In this document: positions 1 to 7,058 of the stretch, one piece after another | Numbering within the stretch: the first letter of the stretch is position 1 | Layout: every line of letters starts with the position of its first letter | Origin: Clostridia bacterium | GTDB taxonomy: Bacteria; Bacillota; Clostridia; Oscillospirales; CAG-272 | Direction: 5' to 3' | Length of the DNA stretch: 39,251 nucleotides | NCBI GenBank assembly: GCA_017536635.1 | Contig: JAFXHA010000036.1 | Location: forward strand, 1-39,251 | The notes under the pieces: generated by a model | Seen by the model: only the letters and a program-made list of their open reading frames with translations | Database searches by the model: none | What the model was told of the DNA's origin: nothing | Made by a program: the position numbers and the translations under genes

Positions 1-521
1 GCTACGATAAGCTTGGGCTTGTGCTCCTTGGCGAGCTTTTCAAAGCTTTCCATATCTATGCGCTCGGTAGAGGGATCGAGCTCATAGGGAATGAAGTTAT
101 AATACATACCCGAAATGTTGACGGGGCTACCGTGGGTAAGGTGTCCGCCGTGAGCGAGGCTCATACCCATTACTGTGTCGCCGGGGGAGATGAGAGCAAA
201 GTAAACAGCGGTGTTTGCCTGCGCTCCACTGTGAGGCTGAACGTTGGCAAAATTCGCGCCGAAAAGCTTCTTCGCGCGCTCGATGGCTATATTTTCAACT
301 ACGTCTACGCACTCGCAGCCACCGTAATATCTCTTGGAAGGATATCCCTCGGCATATTTATTTGTAAGTACCGATCCCATTGCGCAAAGCACTGCTTCAG
401 ACACAACGTTTTCCGATGCGATAAGCTCAAGACCTTCACGCTGTCTTGCAAGCTCAGCATCCATTGCTGCCGCAACCTCAGGGTCGGCAGAGGCTACTTT
501 TTTCATCATTTCTTCAATCAT
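1..521 (-). CDS. glyA: Serine hydroxymethyltransferase, N-terminal part (cut by window edge)
   Basis: PLP-dependent enzyme that interconverts serine and glycine while charging tetrahydrofolate with a one-carbon unit in the cytoplasm. About 173 codons are present; the rest lies left of base 1. The reading frame on the minus strand shows the family landmarks in order: [10 protein letters not shown], an [16 protein letters not shown] stretch, the [13 protein letters not shown] region and [12 protein letters not shown]. The PLP lysine and C-terminal domain would lie outside the window. The start is the ATG at 521-519, placed by a strong GGAGG ribosome-binding site (528-539) and a start of [10 protein letters not shown] minus-strand promoter sits at 558-586. 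The gene is divergent from mgsA. Confidence 0.96.
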   Translation of the reverse strand, partial: MIEEMMKKVASADPEVAAAMDAELARQREGLELIASENVVSEAVLCAMGSVLTNKYAEGYPSKRYYGGCECVDVVENIAIERAKKLFGANFANVQPHSGAQANTAVYFALISPGDTVMGMSLAHGGHLTHGSPVNISGMYYNFIPYELDPSTERIDMESFEKLAKEHKPKLIV

Positions 522-557
522 CGTATAAAAACCTCCAAAAATAACAAGAATATAATT

Positions 558-586
558 ATTATAACCTAAAACTTTCCAAAATACAA
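558..586 (-). promoter_or_regulatory. Sigma-A-type promoter for glyA
   Basis: On the minus strand a TTGTAT -35 (581-586) and a perfect TATAAT -10 (558-563) are separated by 17 bp, about 37 bp upstream of the glyA start codon. Read by eye; no riboswitch is apparent in the short leader. Confidence 0.6.
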
Positions 587-635
587 TACATATAACTAGA
601 AAAAATAAGAAATTTGTAAAATCTTCATTATTTTA

Positions 636-665
636 TTGACAAAACGCATATAAAAATGTTATAAT
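636..665 (+). promoter_or_regulatory. Sigma-A promoter for the mgsA operon
   Basis: A perfect TTGACA (636-641) and a perfect TATAAT (660-665) are spaced 18 bp apart, 73 bp before the mgsA-like start codon. It is the only clear promoter upstream of the T-box/GH172/thrS block, so the whole block may be transcribed from here. Confidence 0.8.
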
Positions 666-738
666 ATAAAAGTAAATTTTTTCATATGATAAAAGGGAAA
701 GATTTTCTTCTGGCAAAAAAAGACGAAAGGGGATCGAA

Positions 739-1149
739 ATGGAAATAGCAATTATAGCCCACGACCTTAAAAAAGAGCTGATGGCACAGTTTTGTATAGC
801 GTATTGCGGAATACTCAGCAAGCACCATCTTTGTGCAACCGCCGTTACCGCAAAATACATTTCCGAGGCTACCGGCTTGAAGATAGATAGCCTTATGTCC
901 GGCGCGCAGGGTGGAGAACAGCAGATAACCTCGCGCATCGCTTATAACGAGATAGACGTGCTTTTGTATTTCAGAGATACGAGACCCTCTAATATAAACA
1001 ATCCTGTCGAGCAGGAGCTGCTTCGCGCGTGCGACGTTTACAACGTGCCGATAGCAACCAATATCGCGACCGCAGAGGTCATTATCACCGCGCTTGAGCG
1101 CGGAGATCTCGATTGGAGAAAGATAGTAAATCCCATCTACAACAAATAA
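739..1149 (+). CDS. mgsA: Methylglyoxal synthase family protein with altered active-site residues
   Basis: The 136-residue protein matches the MGS fold along its length: IAHD at 6-9, ATGL at 44-47, SGAQGGEQQ at 54-62, the YFRD segment at 77-80 and ATNIATAEVIITALERGDLDW near the C-terminus. Canonical MgsA converts dihydroxyacetone phosphate to methylglyoxal, bypassing lower glycolysis. Aligned by eye with the E. coli and Bacillus enzymes, the first His is kept (H8) and the DP-loop Asp is kept (D80). The catalytic Asp of GGDQ is Glu here (E60), the conserved His of PHxPD is Asn (N87), and the Asp of that motif is Val (V90). Family membership is secure; catalytic activity is uncertain. The start has an AGGGG ribosome-binding site. 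The Thr T-box begins right after its stop. Confidence 0.85.
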   Translation: MEIAIIAHDLKKELMAQFCIAYCGILSKHHLCATAVTAKYISEATGLKIDSLMSGAQGGEQQITSRIAYNEIDVLLYFRDTRPSNINNPVEQELLRACDVYNVPIATNIATAEVIITALERGDLDWRKIVNPIYNK

Positions 1150-1150
1150 G

Positions 1151-1368
1151 CAAAACGGGGATACCACGGTAAAACAAGTTCACCTGAGTGCCGCATTACA
1201 GAGAGAGGACGGGCGCTATGCGTCGCTGAAACGTCTTTATGAGGGTGCAGGTAGAATACCATTTGCCGCGCCGTTTTAAAATGAATACCCAAAAGTTAAA
1301 ATTTCGGGTGGAACCGTGCAGAAACTGCACCCCGAACGGCTGTTGCCGTTCGGGGTTTGTTTTATTTT
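1151..1368 (+). promoter_or_regulatory. T-box riboswitch, threonine-specific (specifier ACC)
   Basis: A tRNA-sensing transcription attenuator. Stem I closes by AAAACGG (from 1153) with CCGTTTT (1271-1277) and CGGTAAA with TTTGCCG; the apical AGAGAG..GCTGAAA block is at 1201-1230. The specifier-loop strand reads GAATACCA, giving ACC (Thr) at 1258-1260 followed by the usual purine. The T-box sequence CGGGTGGAACCG is at 1305-1316, with UGGA (1309-1312) to pair with an acceptor end whose discriminator is U. The antiterminator pairs TTCGGG (1303-1308) with CCCGAA (1331-1336), which excludes the terminator at 1330-1367. Thr specificity fits thrS downstream, but a GH172 gene is the first gene after it. 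Confidence 0.93.
1330..1367 (+). terminator. Conditional intrinsic terminator of the T-box
   Basis: CCCCGAACGGC (1330-1340), a TGTT loop and GCCGTTCGGGG (1345-1355) form a perfect 11-bp stem followed by a T-rich run to 1367. Its 5' arm is shared with the antiterminator helix, as expected for T-box control. Confidence 0.92.
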
Positions 1369-1380
1369 GAGGAGGTAAAT

Positions 1381-2400
1381 ATGTATAAGATTCAAAAAAG
1401 AACTACGTTTGGCTTCTCCGCCGAAAATCCTACCGGCACAAGAAACGGCGGGACTCGCGGCAAGGACTGCGAAAAACTTCGGCCCAGAATAACTATTCCC
1501 GCGGGTGAAACCGCAACCCTCTGCGATATCGACGGCGAGGGCATGATAACTCACATGTGGTTTACCGGTTACATAGGACACGGATTTATAATAAGAATAT
1601 ATTGGGAAAACAACGATTTCCCCTCGGTCGAAGCCCCGATATCCGCATTTTTCGGCTGCGGATACGATGAGAATTTTTCCGATATTGACGGGAAATACCC
1701 CGTGCTTAATTCGTCTATGATACTTGTAGCGCCCGGCAGGGGCTACAACAGCTATTTTGAAATGCCGTTCAAAAAGCATTGCCGTATTACCGTTGAAAAC
1801 AGAGAAGCGACCGACAAGCATCTTTTCTATATGATCTCGGGTTGGCTTGGCGACGTTGGTGAAAATATCGGATATTTCCACGCGGCTTATAGGCAAGAGC
1901 ACCCCGTACAAAAAGGACGCTCTTACGTCGTTTTGGATAATATCAAAGGAGAAGGCAAGTTCCTTGGAATGACTCTCTCGGTGGGCGTTAATGGACACAA
2001 CACCTGCTGGGTAGAGGGCGAGGCGAAAATGTATATCGACGGAGAAGATTATCCGTCTATGAACTATACGGGAACCGAGGATTATTTCTGTGGCTCTTAC
2101 GCATTCGGCAACGATGTCGCTATGAAAAAATATCAGACGTTCAGCGCGCCATACGTTGGGCTTTACGCTATACTCGGTGACGCCGATGCGCAGTACAACG
2201 CGCAAAAGCGTTTTATGCTTTATCGTTTCCACGTCAAAGATGAGATATATTTTGAAAAGAGCTTTACTATGAAAATGGATAACCTCGGATGGACGGGTCC
2301 GAGATACGACGATTACACGACGGTAGCGTACTATTATTTGACCGAGCCTGCCGCCCTGACGTTCGAGCTTCCCGAAAACAGCGAGCTCGTTATGAAATAA
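1381..2400 (+). CDS. DUF2961/GH172 family glycoside hydrolase
   Basis: A 339-residue protein of the DUF2961 family, now glycoside hydrolase family 172, whose known members act on fructofuranose or arabinofuranose linkages. Landmarks are an N-terminal jelly-roll-like segment (DIDGEGMITHMWFT), WVEGEAKMYIDGE and the family signature GTEDYF. Two Glu residues, E212 and E233, are 21 residues apart, the same spacing I recall for the catalytic pair of the characterised bifidobacterial enzyme. I see no signal peptide, so it is probably cytoplasmic. The start is the ATG at 1381 behind GAGGAGG; the in-frame ATG at 1357 lies in the T-box terminator and is not used. The stop is 29 bp before thrS, so the two are probably co-transcribed under Thr T-box control. 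Exact substrate unknown. Confidence 0.88.
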   Translation: MYKIQKRTTFGFSAENPTGTRNGGTRGKDCEKLRPRITIPAGETATLCDIDGEGMITHMWFTGYIGHGFIIRIYWENNDFPSVEAPISAFFGCGYDENFSDIDGKYPVLNSSMILVAPGRGYNSYFEMPFKKHCRITVENREATDKHLFYMISGWLGDVGENIGYFHAAYRQEHPVQKGRSYVVLDNIKGEGKFLGMTLSVGVNGHNTCWVEGEAKMYIDGEDYPSMNYTGTEDYFCGSYAFGNDVAMKKYQTFSAPYVGLYAILGDADAQYNAQKRFMLYRFHVKDEIYFEKSFTMKMDNLGWTGPRYDDYTTVAYYYLTEPAALTFELPENSELVMK

Positions 2401-2429
2401 TTTTAAAATCATTTTTGGAGGATATAAAA

Positions 2430-4370
2430 ATGTTTAAGATCAGATTTGGAGAAAAAGTTATTGAAAAAGACGCTCCGCTGAGCGTTTTTGAAGCCGCAAG
2501 CGAGGCGGAGCTTATAAGCCGCTCTGTGCTTGCCGCAAAGGTAAACGGTGTTGTTTGCGAAATGACCAAAGTGCTTGACGCAGACGCTGACGTGGAGCTT
2601 CTTACCTTCGCAGACGAGGAAGGCAGACACGTTTTCAGGCATACTGCCTCGCATATTCTCGCGCAGGCGGTAAAGCGCCTTTATCCCGATGCAAAGCTTA
2701 CCATCGGTCCCGCGATCGATAACGGATTTTACTATGATATCGACAGCGAGATATCCTTTAGTCCCGAGGTCCTCAAGGCGCTTGAGGATGAGATGAAGAA
2801 GATCGTACGCGAGAATCTTCGCATCGAGCGCTTTGTGCTTCCCAAGGACGAGGCTATCGCGCTTATGAAGGAAAAGGATGAGCCCTATAAGGTGCAGCTT
2901 ATCGAGGAGCTTCCCGAGGGAGAGGAGATCAGCTTCTACCGTCAGGGTGAGTTCACCGACCTTTGCGCAGGACCGCATCTTTTCTCGACCGCCGCTGTCA
3001 AGGCAGTAAAGCTTACGCAGTGCACGGGCGCATATTGGAAGGGCGACCAGAACAACAAGATGCTTCAGCGTGTTTACGGAACTGCTTTTCCGTCCAAGGA
3101 CGAGCTCAAGGCTCACCTTGAAGCAATTGAAGAAGCAAAAAAGCGCGACCACAATAAGATCGGTCGCGAGCTTGAATATTTCACGACGGTCGATTATATC
3201 GGTCAGGGACTTCCTATTATGCTTCCCAAGGGCGCGCGCACGATCCAGCTTCTTCAGAGATTCGTTGAGGACGAGGAGCGCCGCCGCGGCTATCTTCTCA
3301 CCAAGACGCCGCTTATGGCAAAGTCCGATCTCTACAAGATCTCGGGACACTGGGATCACTATCGCGACGGAATGTTCATTCTCGGCGATCCCGACGATGA
3401 GACAAAGGAATGCTTTGCGCTCCGTCCGATGACCTGTCCTTTCCAGTACCAAGTATTTTTAAACAAGAAGCGCTCCTACCGCGATCTGCCCATGAGACTC
3501 GGCGAGACCTCGACTCTGTTCAGAAACGAGGAGAGCGGCGAGATGCACGGACTTATCCGCGTTCGTCAGTTCACAATTTCCGAGGGACATCTCATTCTTA
3601 CTCCCGATCAGCTTGAGGAAGAGTTCAGAGGCTGTCTTGACCTCGCTCTTTATATGCTCGAGGCGCTTGGACTCAAGGAAGACTGCTCCTTCCGCTTCTC
3701 GCAGTGGGATCCCAACCGTACCGACAAGTACGAGGGCACGGCAGAGCAGTGGAATGAGGCTCAGTCTGTAATGAAGACTATTCTCGACAATATCGGACTT
3801 GATTACAAGATCGGTATCGACGAGGCGGCGTTCTACGGTCCTAAGCTCGACATTCAGATAAAGAACGTTCACGGCAAGGAAGATACGCTCATTACTATCC
3901 AGATCGATATGCTTCTCGCAAAGAAGTTCGGTATGGAATACACCGATTCTAACGACAAGAGAGTTACTCCTTACATCATTCACCGTACCTCTCTCGGTTG
4001 CTACGAGAGAACTCTTGCGCTCGTGCTTGAAAAGTACGCAGGCGCGCTCCCGTTGTGGATGGCTCCCGAGCAGGTAAGACTTCTTCCCATCGGAGACGAG
4101 CAGCTTGACTACGCAAAGGACGTTGCCGCAAAGCTCGAAGCACAGGGAATCAGAACAAGCATCGATTCGAGAAACGAGAAGATCGGCTTCAAGATCCGCG
4201 CAGCTCAGCTCGAAAAGATCCCCTATATGCTCGTTATCGGCGAAAAGGAGCAGGCTGAAGGCGGCGTTGCCGTTCGCTCTCGTAAGAAGGGCGACCTCGG
4301 CGTAATGTCGGTAGACGAATTCACCGCCCTCGCCGTCAAGCAGGTAAAGGATCTCGATCTTGATAATTAA
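2430..4370 (+). CDS. thrS: Threonyl-tRNA synthetase
   Basis: A class II synthetase of 646 residues that charges tRNA-Thr in the cytoplasm. In order it shows an N-terminal TGS domain (about 1-60), the editing domain with HTASH and DLCAGPH, motif 1/2 of the catalytic core (RPMTCP, then FRNEESGEMHGLIRVRQFT), the Zn ligands Cys of MTCP, His of SEGH and His of IIHRT, motif 3 (GCYERTLALVLE) and a C-terminal anticodon-binding domain (from about 545). The MTCPFQYQVF stretch replaces the more common MNCPGH; I have seen this variant in Clostridia. The start is the ATG at 2430 behind TTGGAGG. Regulated by the Thr T-box upstream through the intervening GH172 gene. Confidence 0.97.
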   Translation: MFKIRFGEKVIEKDAPLSVFEAASEAELISRSVLAAKVNGVVCEMTKVLDADADVELLTFADEEGRHVFRHTASHILAQAVKRLYPDAKLTIGPAIDNGFYYDIDSEISFSPEVLKALEDEMKKIVRENLRIERFVLPKDEAIALMKEKDEPYKVQLIEELPEGEEISFYRQGEFTDLCAGPHLFSTAAVKAVKLTQCTGAYWKGDQNNKMLQRVYGTAFPSKDELKAHLEAIEEAKKRDHNKIGRELEYFTTVDYIGQGLPIMLPKGARTIQLLQRFVEDEERRRGYLLTKTPLMAKSDLYKISGHWDHYRDGMFILGDPDDETKECFALRPMTCPFQYQVFLNKKRSYRDLPMRLGETSTLFRNEESGEMHGLIRVRQFTISEGHLILTPDQLEEEFRGCLDLALYMLEALGLKEDCSFRFSQWDPNRTDKYEGTAEQWNEAQSVMKTILDNIGLDYKIGIDEAAFYGPKLDIQIKNVHGKEDTLITIQIDMLLAKKFGMEYTDSNDKRVTPYIIHRTSLGCYERTLALVLEKYAGALPLWMAPEQVRLLPIGDEQLDYAKDVAAKLEAQGIRTSIDSRNEKIGFKIRAAQLEKIPYMLVIGEKEQAEGGVAVRSRKKGDLGVMSVDEFTALAVKQVKDLDLDN

Positions 4371-4520
4371 GTTACTTTCTTTGAAAAGAAAGTAACCAAA
4401 GAAACTTCCCGCTGGATATGACTTGTGGACATACCACTCGAAATAACGTGCATCGTTATCGGTAATTTATTAAATTTCTAAGGAAAAAACCCGTCGGACA
4501 CTACGTACCGACGGGTTTTA
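4371..4520 (+). repeat. 150-nt multi-hairpin dispersed repeat, copy 1
   Basis: Starts immediately after the thrS stop and is about 93% identical, over the same 150 nt and without indels, to 38991-39140. It contains GTTACTTTCTTT/AAAGAAAGTAAC (4371-4396), a short ATAACG/CGTTAT hairpin, and CCCGTCGG/CCGACGGG (4490-4515) followed by TTTT, which can serve as the thrS terminator. The second hairpin of copy 2 (CCACAAG/CTTGTGG) is degraded in this copy. No ORF inside. Confidence 0.85.
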
Positions 4521-4554
4521 TTTTTAATATGTTTTACAGTCGGAAGTTCTTTTG

Positions 4555-4609
4555 CTTACTTTTCTTTCAAGAAAAGTAAGTCGGACACTAAGTATCGACG
4601 GGTTTTGAT
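4555..4609 (+). repeat. Internally deleted derivative of the 150-nt repeat
   Basis: A perfect 12-bp hairpin, CTTACTTTTCTT/AAGAAAAGTAAG (4555-4580), of the same kind as the first hairpin of the 150-nt repeat, is joined directly to a copy of its tail (TCGGACACTAAGTATCGACG, then GGTTTT). The middle of about 90 nt is missing. Confidence 0.65.
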
Positions 4610-4630
4610 GATATTATATCTATTTTTAAA

Positions 4631-4773
4631 GTTTTTGAAGATCCCAAAGAAACTTTTTTCAAAAAGTTTCTTTGGTGGGGTGCGGGGCAAAGCCCTGCAA
4701 ATCATAAATGGGTGCGGGGCAAAGCTCTGCAAATCATAAACGGGGTGTGGGGCAAAGCCCTGCGAAATGTAAA
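4631..4773 (+). repeat. Hairpin plus three tandem 32-33-nt units (second dispersed repeat family)
   Basis: A near-perfect hairpin CCAAAGAAACTTTTT/AAAAAGTTTCTTTGG (4644-4675) is followed by three head-to-tail units beginning near 4677, 4710 and 4742. Each unit carries the motif GCGGGGCAAAGCCCTGC, itself a small hairpin. The first part recurs at 27661-27729. The end of this array touches the FAD oxidoreductase stop codon, so 4371-4775 consists almost wholly of repeats. Confidence 0.8.
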
Positions 4774-4775
4774 GA

Positions 4776-6008
4776 TCAATCGATCACGGCGCCTTTTTCG
4801 CGGAGCTTGGATCTAACCTCGGATACGTCAACGGTATGGGCGTTCGTGCCCGATCTTTTGGCGACGGAGATAGCAACGCCTGCCGCTTCGCCGAGACACG
4901 CGCAAATGGGCATTATTCTTACCGAGGAATGCGCGCCGTGATCGGCTGACAGACATCTGCCCGCTACCAGCATATTGTCGTATTCACGAGGCAGGAGCGA
5001 GCGATAGGGGATCGTATAATATTCCCCATCTTTAAAACGGTAAATGTACGTTCCCGTTCCAAGCGGATTGTGAATGTCGATGTCGTAATTTCCGCACGCG
5101 ATCGAATCCTCAAACTTCACACAGCTCTTGAGCTCATCGACAGTGAGTATGTGCTCACCCTTGAGCTTTCTGCTCTCGCGTACGCCGATGTGGTTTGCGA
5201 TATATACGAGCGACGAATGCTCAAAGGCTGCGGAATTTTCTTTGAGAAAGATCATCATTTCGTTTATTTGCTTGCGAGCGATTATCTCGGCGCGGCTGAT
5301 CTCAAAGGGATCTGTGGGATCGTGCTTAACGATCCTTGTAGTGTTAAAATGAAGTATTCCTTCTCCGGGACCGATGAAAACAAGAATATTCTCACGCGGA
5401 TTTGTTATTTTATTCTCGGCCTGAAGCGCATTGTATTTTTCCTGAAGGGCTGCCTTTTCTTCTTTGAACCTTTCGACGTCAACACCCGCAACTCTGAAGC
5501 AGGTGGTCATAGGCTGACAGTAACCGTCGCTTTCTCTGCCAAGCTGAAAATCACAGCCCGCCATAGCGAAAAGCTCGCCGTCGCCCGATGCGTCGATAAA
5601 GAAATCCGCCTCGAATTCAAGCACGCCCGCCTTGGTCGCAACCTTGACCGACCTTATCATACGGCCGTCGGTAACCGTCTCGAAAACGTCGGAATGGAAT
5701 ATCACGTCAACGCCCGCCTCGGTTACCATATCGTCGAAAACGAATTTATAGGTCTCCCAGGAGATGTCATTGTATTTTTCCCGTCTTTCCTTCATTTCCG
5801 AAAAGATGCTCGCGGAAAGAAATTGCTTTTCGCCGTTAAGTCTAAGATAGTGCTTCATAAACGGATAAACGAGGCTGTTTGACATTGCTCCGCCGAGCGA
5901 GCCGAATTTTTCTATTAAAAGCACGGAAAGTCCTTCTCGCGCAGCGGTCGTTGCCGCCGCAACGCCCGAGATACCGCCGCCGACTACTATAAGGTCATAT
6001 TTTTGCAT
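4776..6008 (-). CDS. FAD-dependent oxidoreductase
   Basis: A 410-residue flavoprotein of the FAD_oxidored type. The N-terminus has the Rossmann dinucleotide-binding motif VVGGGISGVAAA (8-19) followed by the acidic end of strand 2 (LLIEKFGSLGG). DFFIDASGDGELFAMAG near 135-150 and the C-terminal NMLVAGRCLSADHGAHSSVR segment are typical of the family. No signal peptide and no clear iron-sulfur cysteine cluster is visible. Substrate unknown; relatives often oxidise hydroxylated or sugar-like compounds. The start is the ATG at 6008 behind CGGAGG. It is divergent from the PocR/AraC regulator at 6144, which probably controls it. Its 3' end abuts the repeat array at 4631-4773. Confidence 0.85.
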   Translation of the reverse strand: MQKYDLIVVGGGISGVAAATTAAREGLSVLLIEKFGSLGGAMSNSLVYPFMKHYLRLNGEKQFLSASIFSEMKERREKYNDISWETYKFVFDDMVTEAGVDVIFHSDVFETVTDGRMIRSVKVATKAGVLEFEADFFIDASGDGELFAMAGCDFQLGRESDGYCQPMTTCFRVAGVDVERFKEEKAALQEKYNALQAENKITNPRENILVFIGPGEGILHFNTTRIVKHDPTDPFEISRAEIIARKQINEMMIFLKENSAAFEHSSLVYIANHIGVRESRKLKGEHILTVDELKSCVKFEDSIACGNYDIDIHNPLGTGTYIYRFKDGEYYTIPYRSLLPREYDNMLVAGRCLSADHGAHSSVRIMPICACLGEAAGVAISVAKRSGTNAHTVDVSEVRSKLREKGAVID

Positions 6009-6085
6009 AATATCCTCCGATTGTATTATTTATACTCATTATAACACCGTATCGATTAAAAAACTTTAATTTTTTATATCCGATA

Positions 6086-6114
6086 TTGAACAAATAATAC
6101 TTTTATGCTATAAT
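6086..6114 (+). promoter_or_regulatory. Sigma-A promoter for the PocR/AraC regulator
   Basis: TTGAAC (6086-6091), a 17-bp spacer and a perfect TATAAT (6109-6114), 29 bp before the GTG start. A minus-strand TATAAT (6038-6043) for the oxidoreductase lies in the same 135-bp divergent region but lacks a good -35 box, which suits an activator-dependent promoter. Confidence 0.75.
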
Positions 6115-6143
6115 AATAAAAAATATGTATCAAGGAGTAAATC

Positions 6144-6959
6144 GTGGAGTATAGTGGATTATACGATATGATACGCTTTTTGCAGAATGGAACAAGATTG
6201 CATATAGGAGTTTTGTTCTTTGGCAATTTCGGAGGCGAAGCATTTGAGCTTCCCGGTAGCCAGATGATACATTCGAGCGAGGCGTGCCGAGAATTTAAGG
6301 AGCGTGAGGGCGGATTTCGCCGATGCTACCGATGCAGGCAGATAGCAATAGAAAAGGCTCTGCGCGAGCGGAAGGATTTTGGCGGGTACTGCATAAACGG
6401 CGTATATGAATACACGCGTCCCATTGTGATAGACGGCGAGGTCGCCGCAATAATATATATCGGAAACATACTGAGACGAGGCTCAGGCGGTACGAGGCTC
6501 AAGCGCTTGCTCGAAGAGTCCGATGCGTTGCTTGCCACGATGGAGCAGGAATTCGACGAGGAGAGCTGCCGCGCGCTCGGCGCGTTGATAGAGAGTTATA
6601 TTCGCGCGCTTTGGGAGCAAGAGTCAAAAAACAATTATGGTAAAAAGCCGTCGCTTATAGAGAATATAAAGGGCTATATCGCCGCCAATCTCGAATATGA
6701 CATATCACTGTCGGACACGGCACGGCTGTTCCATTATAACGGACAGTACCTTGGCAGGCTTTTCAAGCGCGAGACGGGAATAAGCTTTGCGGAATACGTA
6801 AACCGAGAGCGTGTAAAGCTGGCGGCAGAGTATCTTAAAGAGGACGCAAGTGTTATCAGCATTGCGTATCGTGTTGGATTTAACAACGTAACATATTTCA
6901 ACCGAATGTTCAAGCGCCATTTCGGCTGCGCTCCGCTTGAATATAAAAACAGGAAATAA
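6144..6959 (+). CDS. PocR-type sensor / AraC-family transcriptional regulator
   Basis: A 271-residue regulator. Residues 1 to about 150 form a PocR-like sensory domain with a cysteine cluster (C47, then CYRCRQIA) and IVIDGEVAAIIYIGNIL. Residues about 170-271 form the AraC double helix-turn-helix, with IENIKGYIAANLEYDISLSD, LGRLFKRETGISFAEYV and a C-terminal ISIAYRVGFNNVTYFNRMFKR signature. PocR domains sense small organic ligands. The start is GTG at 6144, chosen because AAGGAG lies 7 bp upstream. The gene faces away from the FAD oxidoreductase with a shared 135-bp control region, the usual layout of regulator and target. Confidence 0.88.
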   Translation: MEYSGLYDMIRFLQNGTRLHIGVLFFGNFGGEAFELPGSQMIHSSEACREFKEREGGFRRCYRCRQIAIEKALRERKDFGGYCINGVYEYTRPIVIDGEVAAIIYIGNILRRGSGGTRLKRLLEESDALLATMEQEFDEESCRALGALIESYIRALWEQESKNNYGKKPSLIENIKGYIAANLEYDISLSDTARLFHYNGQYLGRLFKRETGISFAEYVNRERVKLAAEYLKEDASVISIAYRVGFNNVTYFNRMFKRHFGCAPLEYKNRK

Positions 6960-6970
6960 TAAAGCTATAA

Positions 6971-7012
6971 AAGCCCGGCAGAGAATTTCTCTGCCGAGCT
7001 TATTTCTTTTTG
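6971..7012 (+). terminator. Intrinsic terminator after the AraC regulator
   Basis: CGGCAGAGA, an ATT loop and TCTCTGCCG (6976-6996), extended by outer AAGC/GCTT pairs, followed by TATTTCTTTTT. Confidence 0.85.
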
Positions 7013-7058
7013 GCTTTCACTGCATAAACTGTATAAAGGACTTTTTTGGGGGTAAAAA

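Noticed and set aside
1357..1380. Upstream in-frame start for the GH172 gene
   Set aside because: It lies in the T-run of the T-box terminator and has no ribosome-binding site; the ATG at 1381 has GAGGAGG.
1276..2412. A 378-codon open frame opposite the GH172 gene
   Set aside because: Runs into the T-box terminator and shows no family motif; the opposite strand has clear GH172 signatures and a good start.
2409..3452. A 347-codon frame opposite thrS
   Set aside because: Antisense shadow; no motif, and thrS is complete on the other strand.
4677..4773. Possible CRISPR array from the three tandem 32-33-nt units
   Set aside because: Units are contiguous with no unique spacers, and no cas gene is near.
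5070..5882. A 270-codon frame opposite the FAD oxidoreductase
   Set aside because: No ribosome-binding site; the oxidoreductase shows the Rossmann motif and full family layout.
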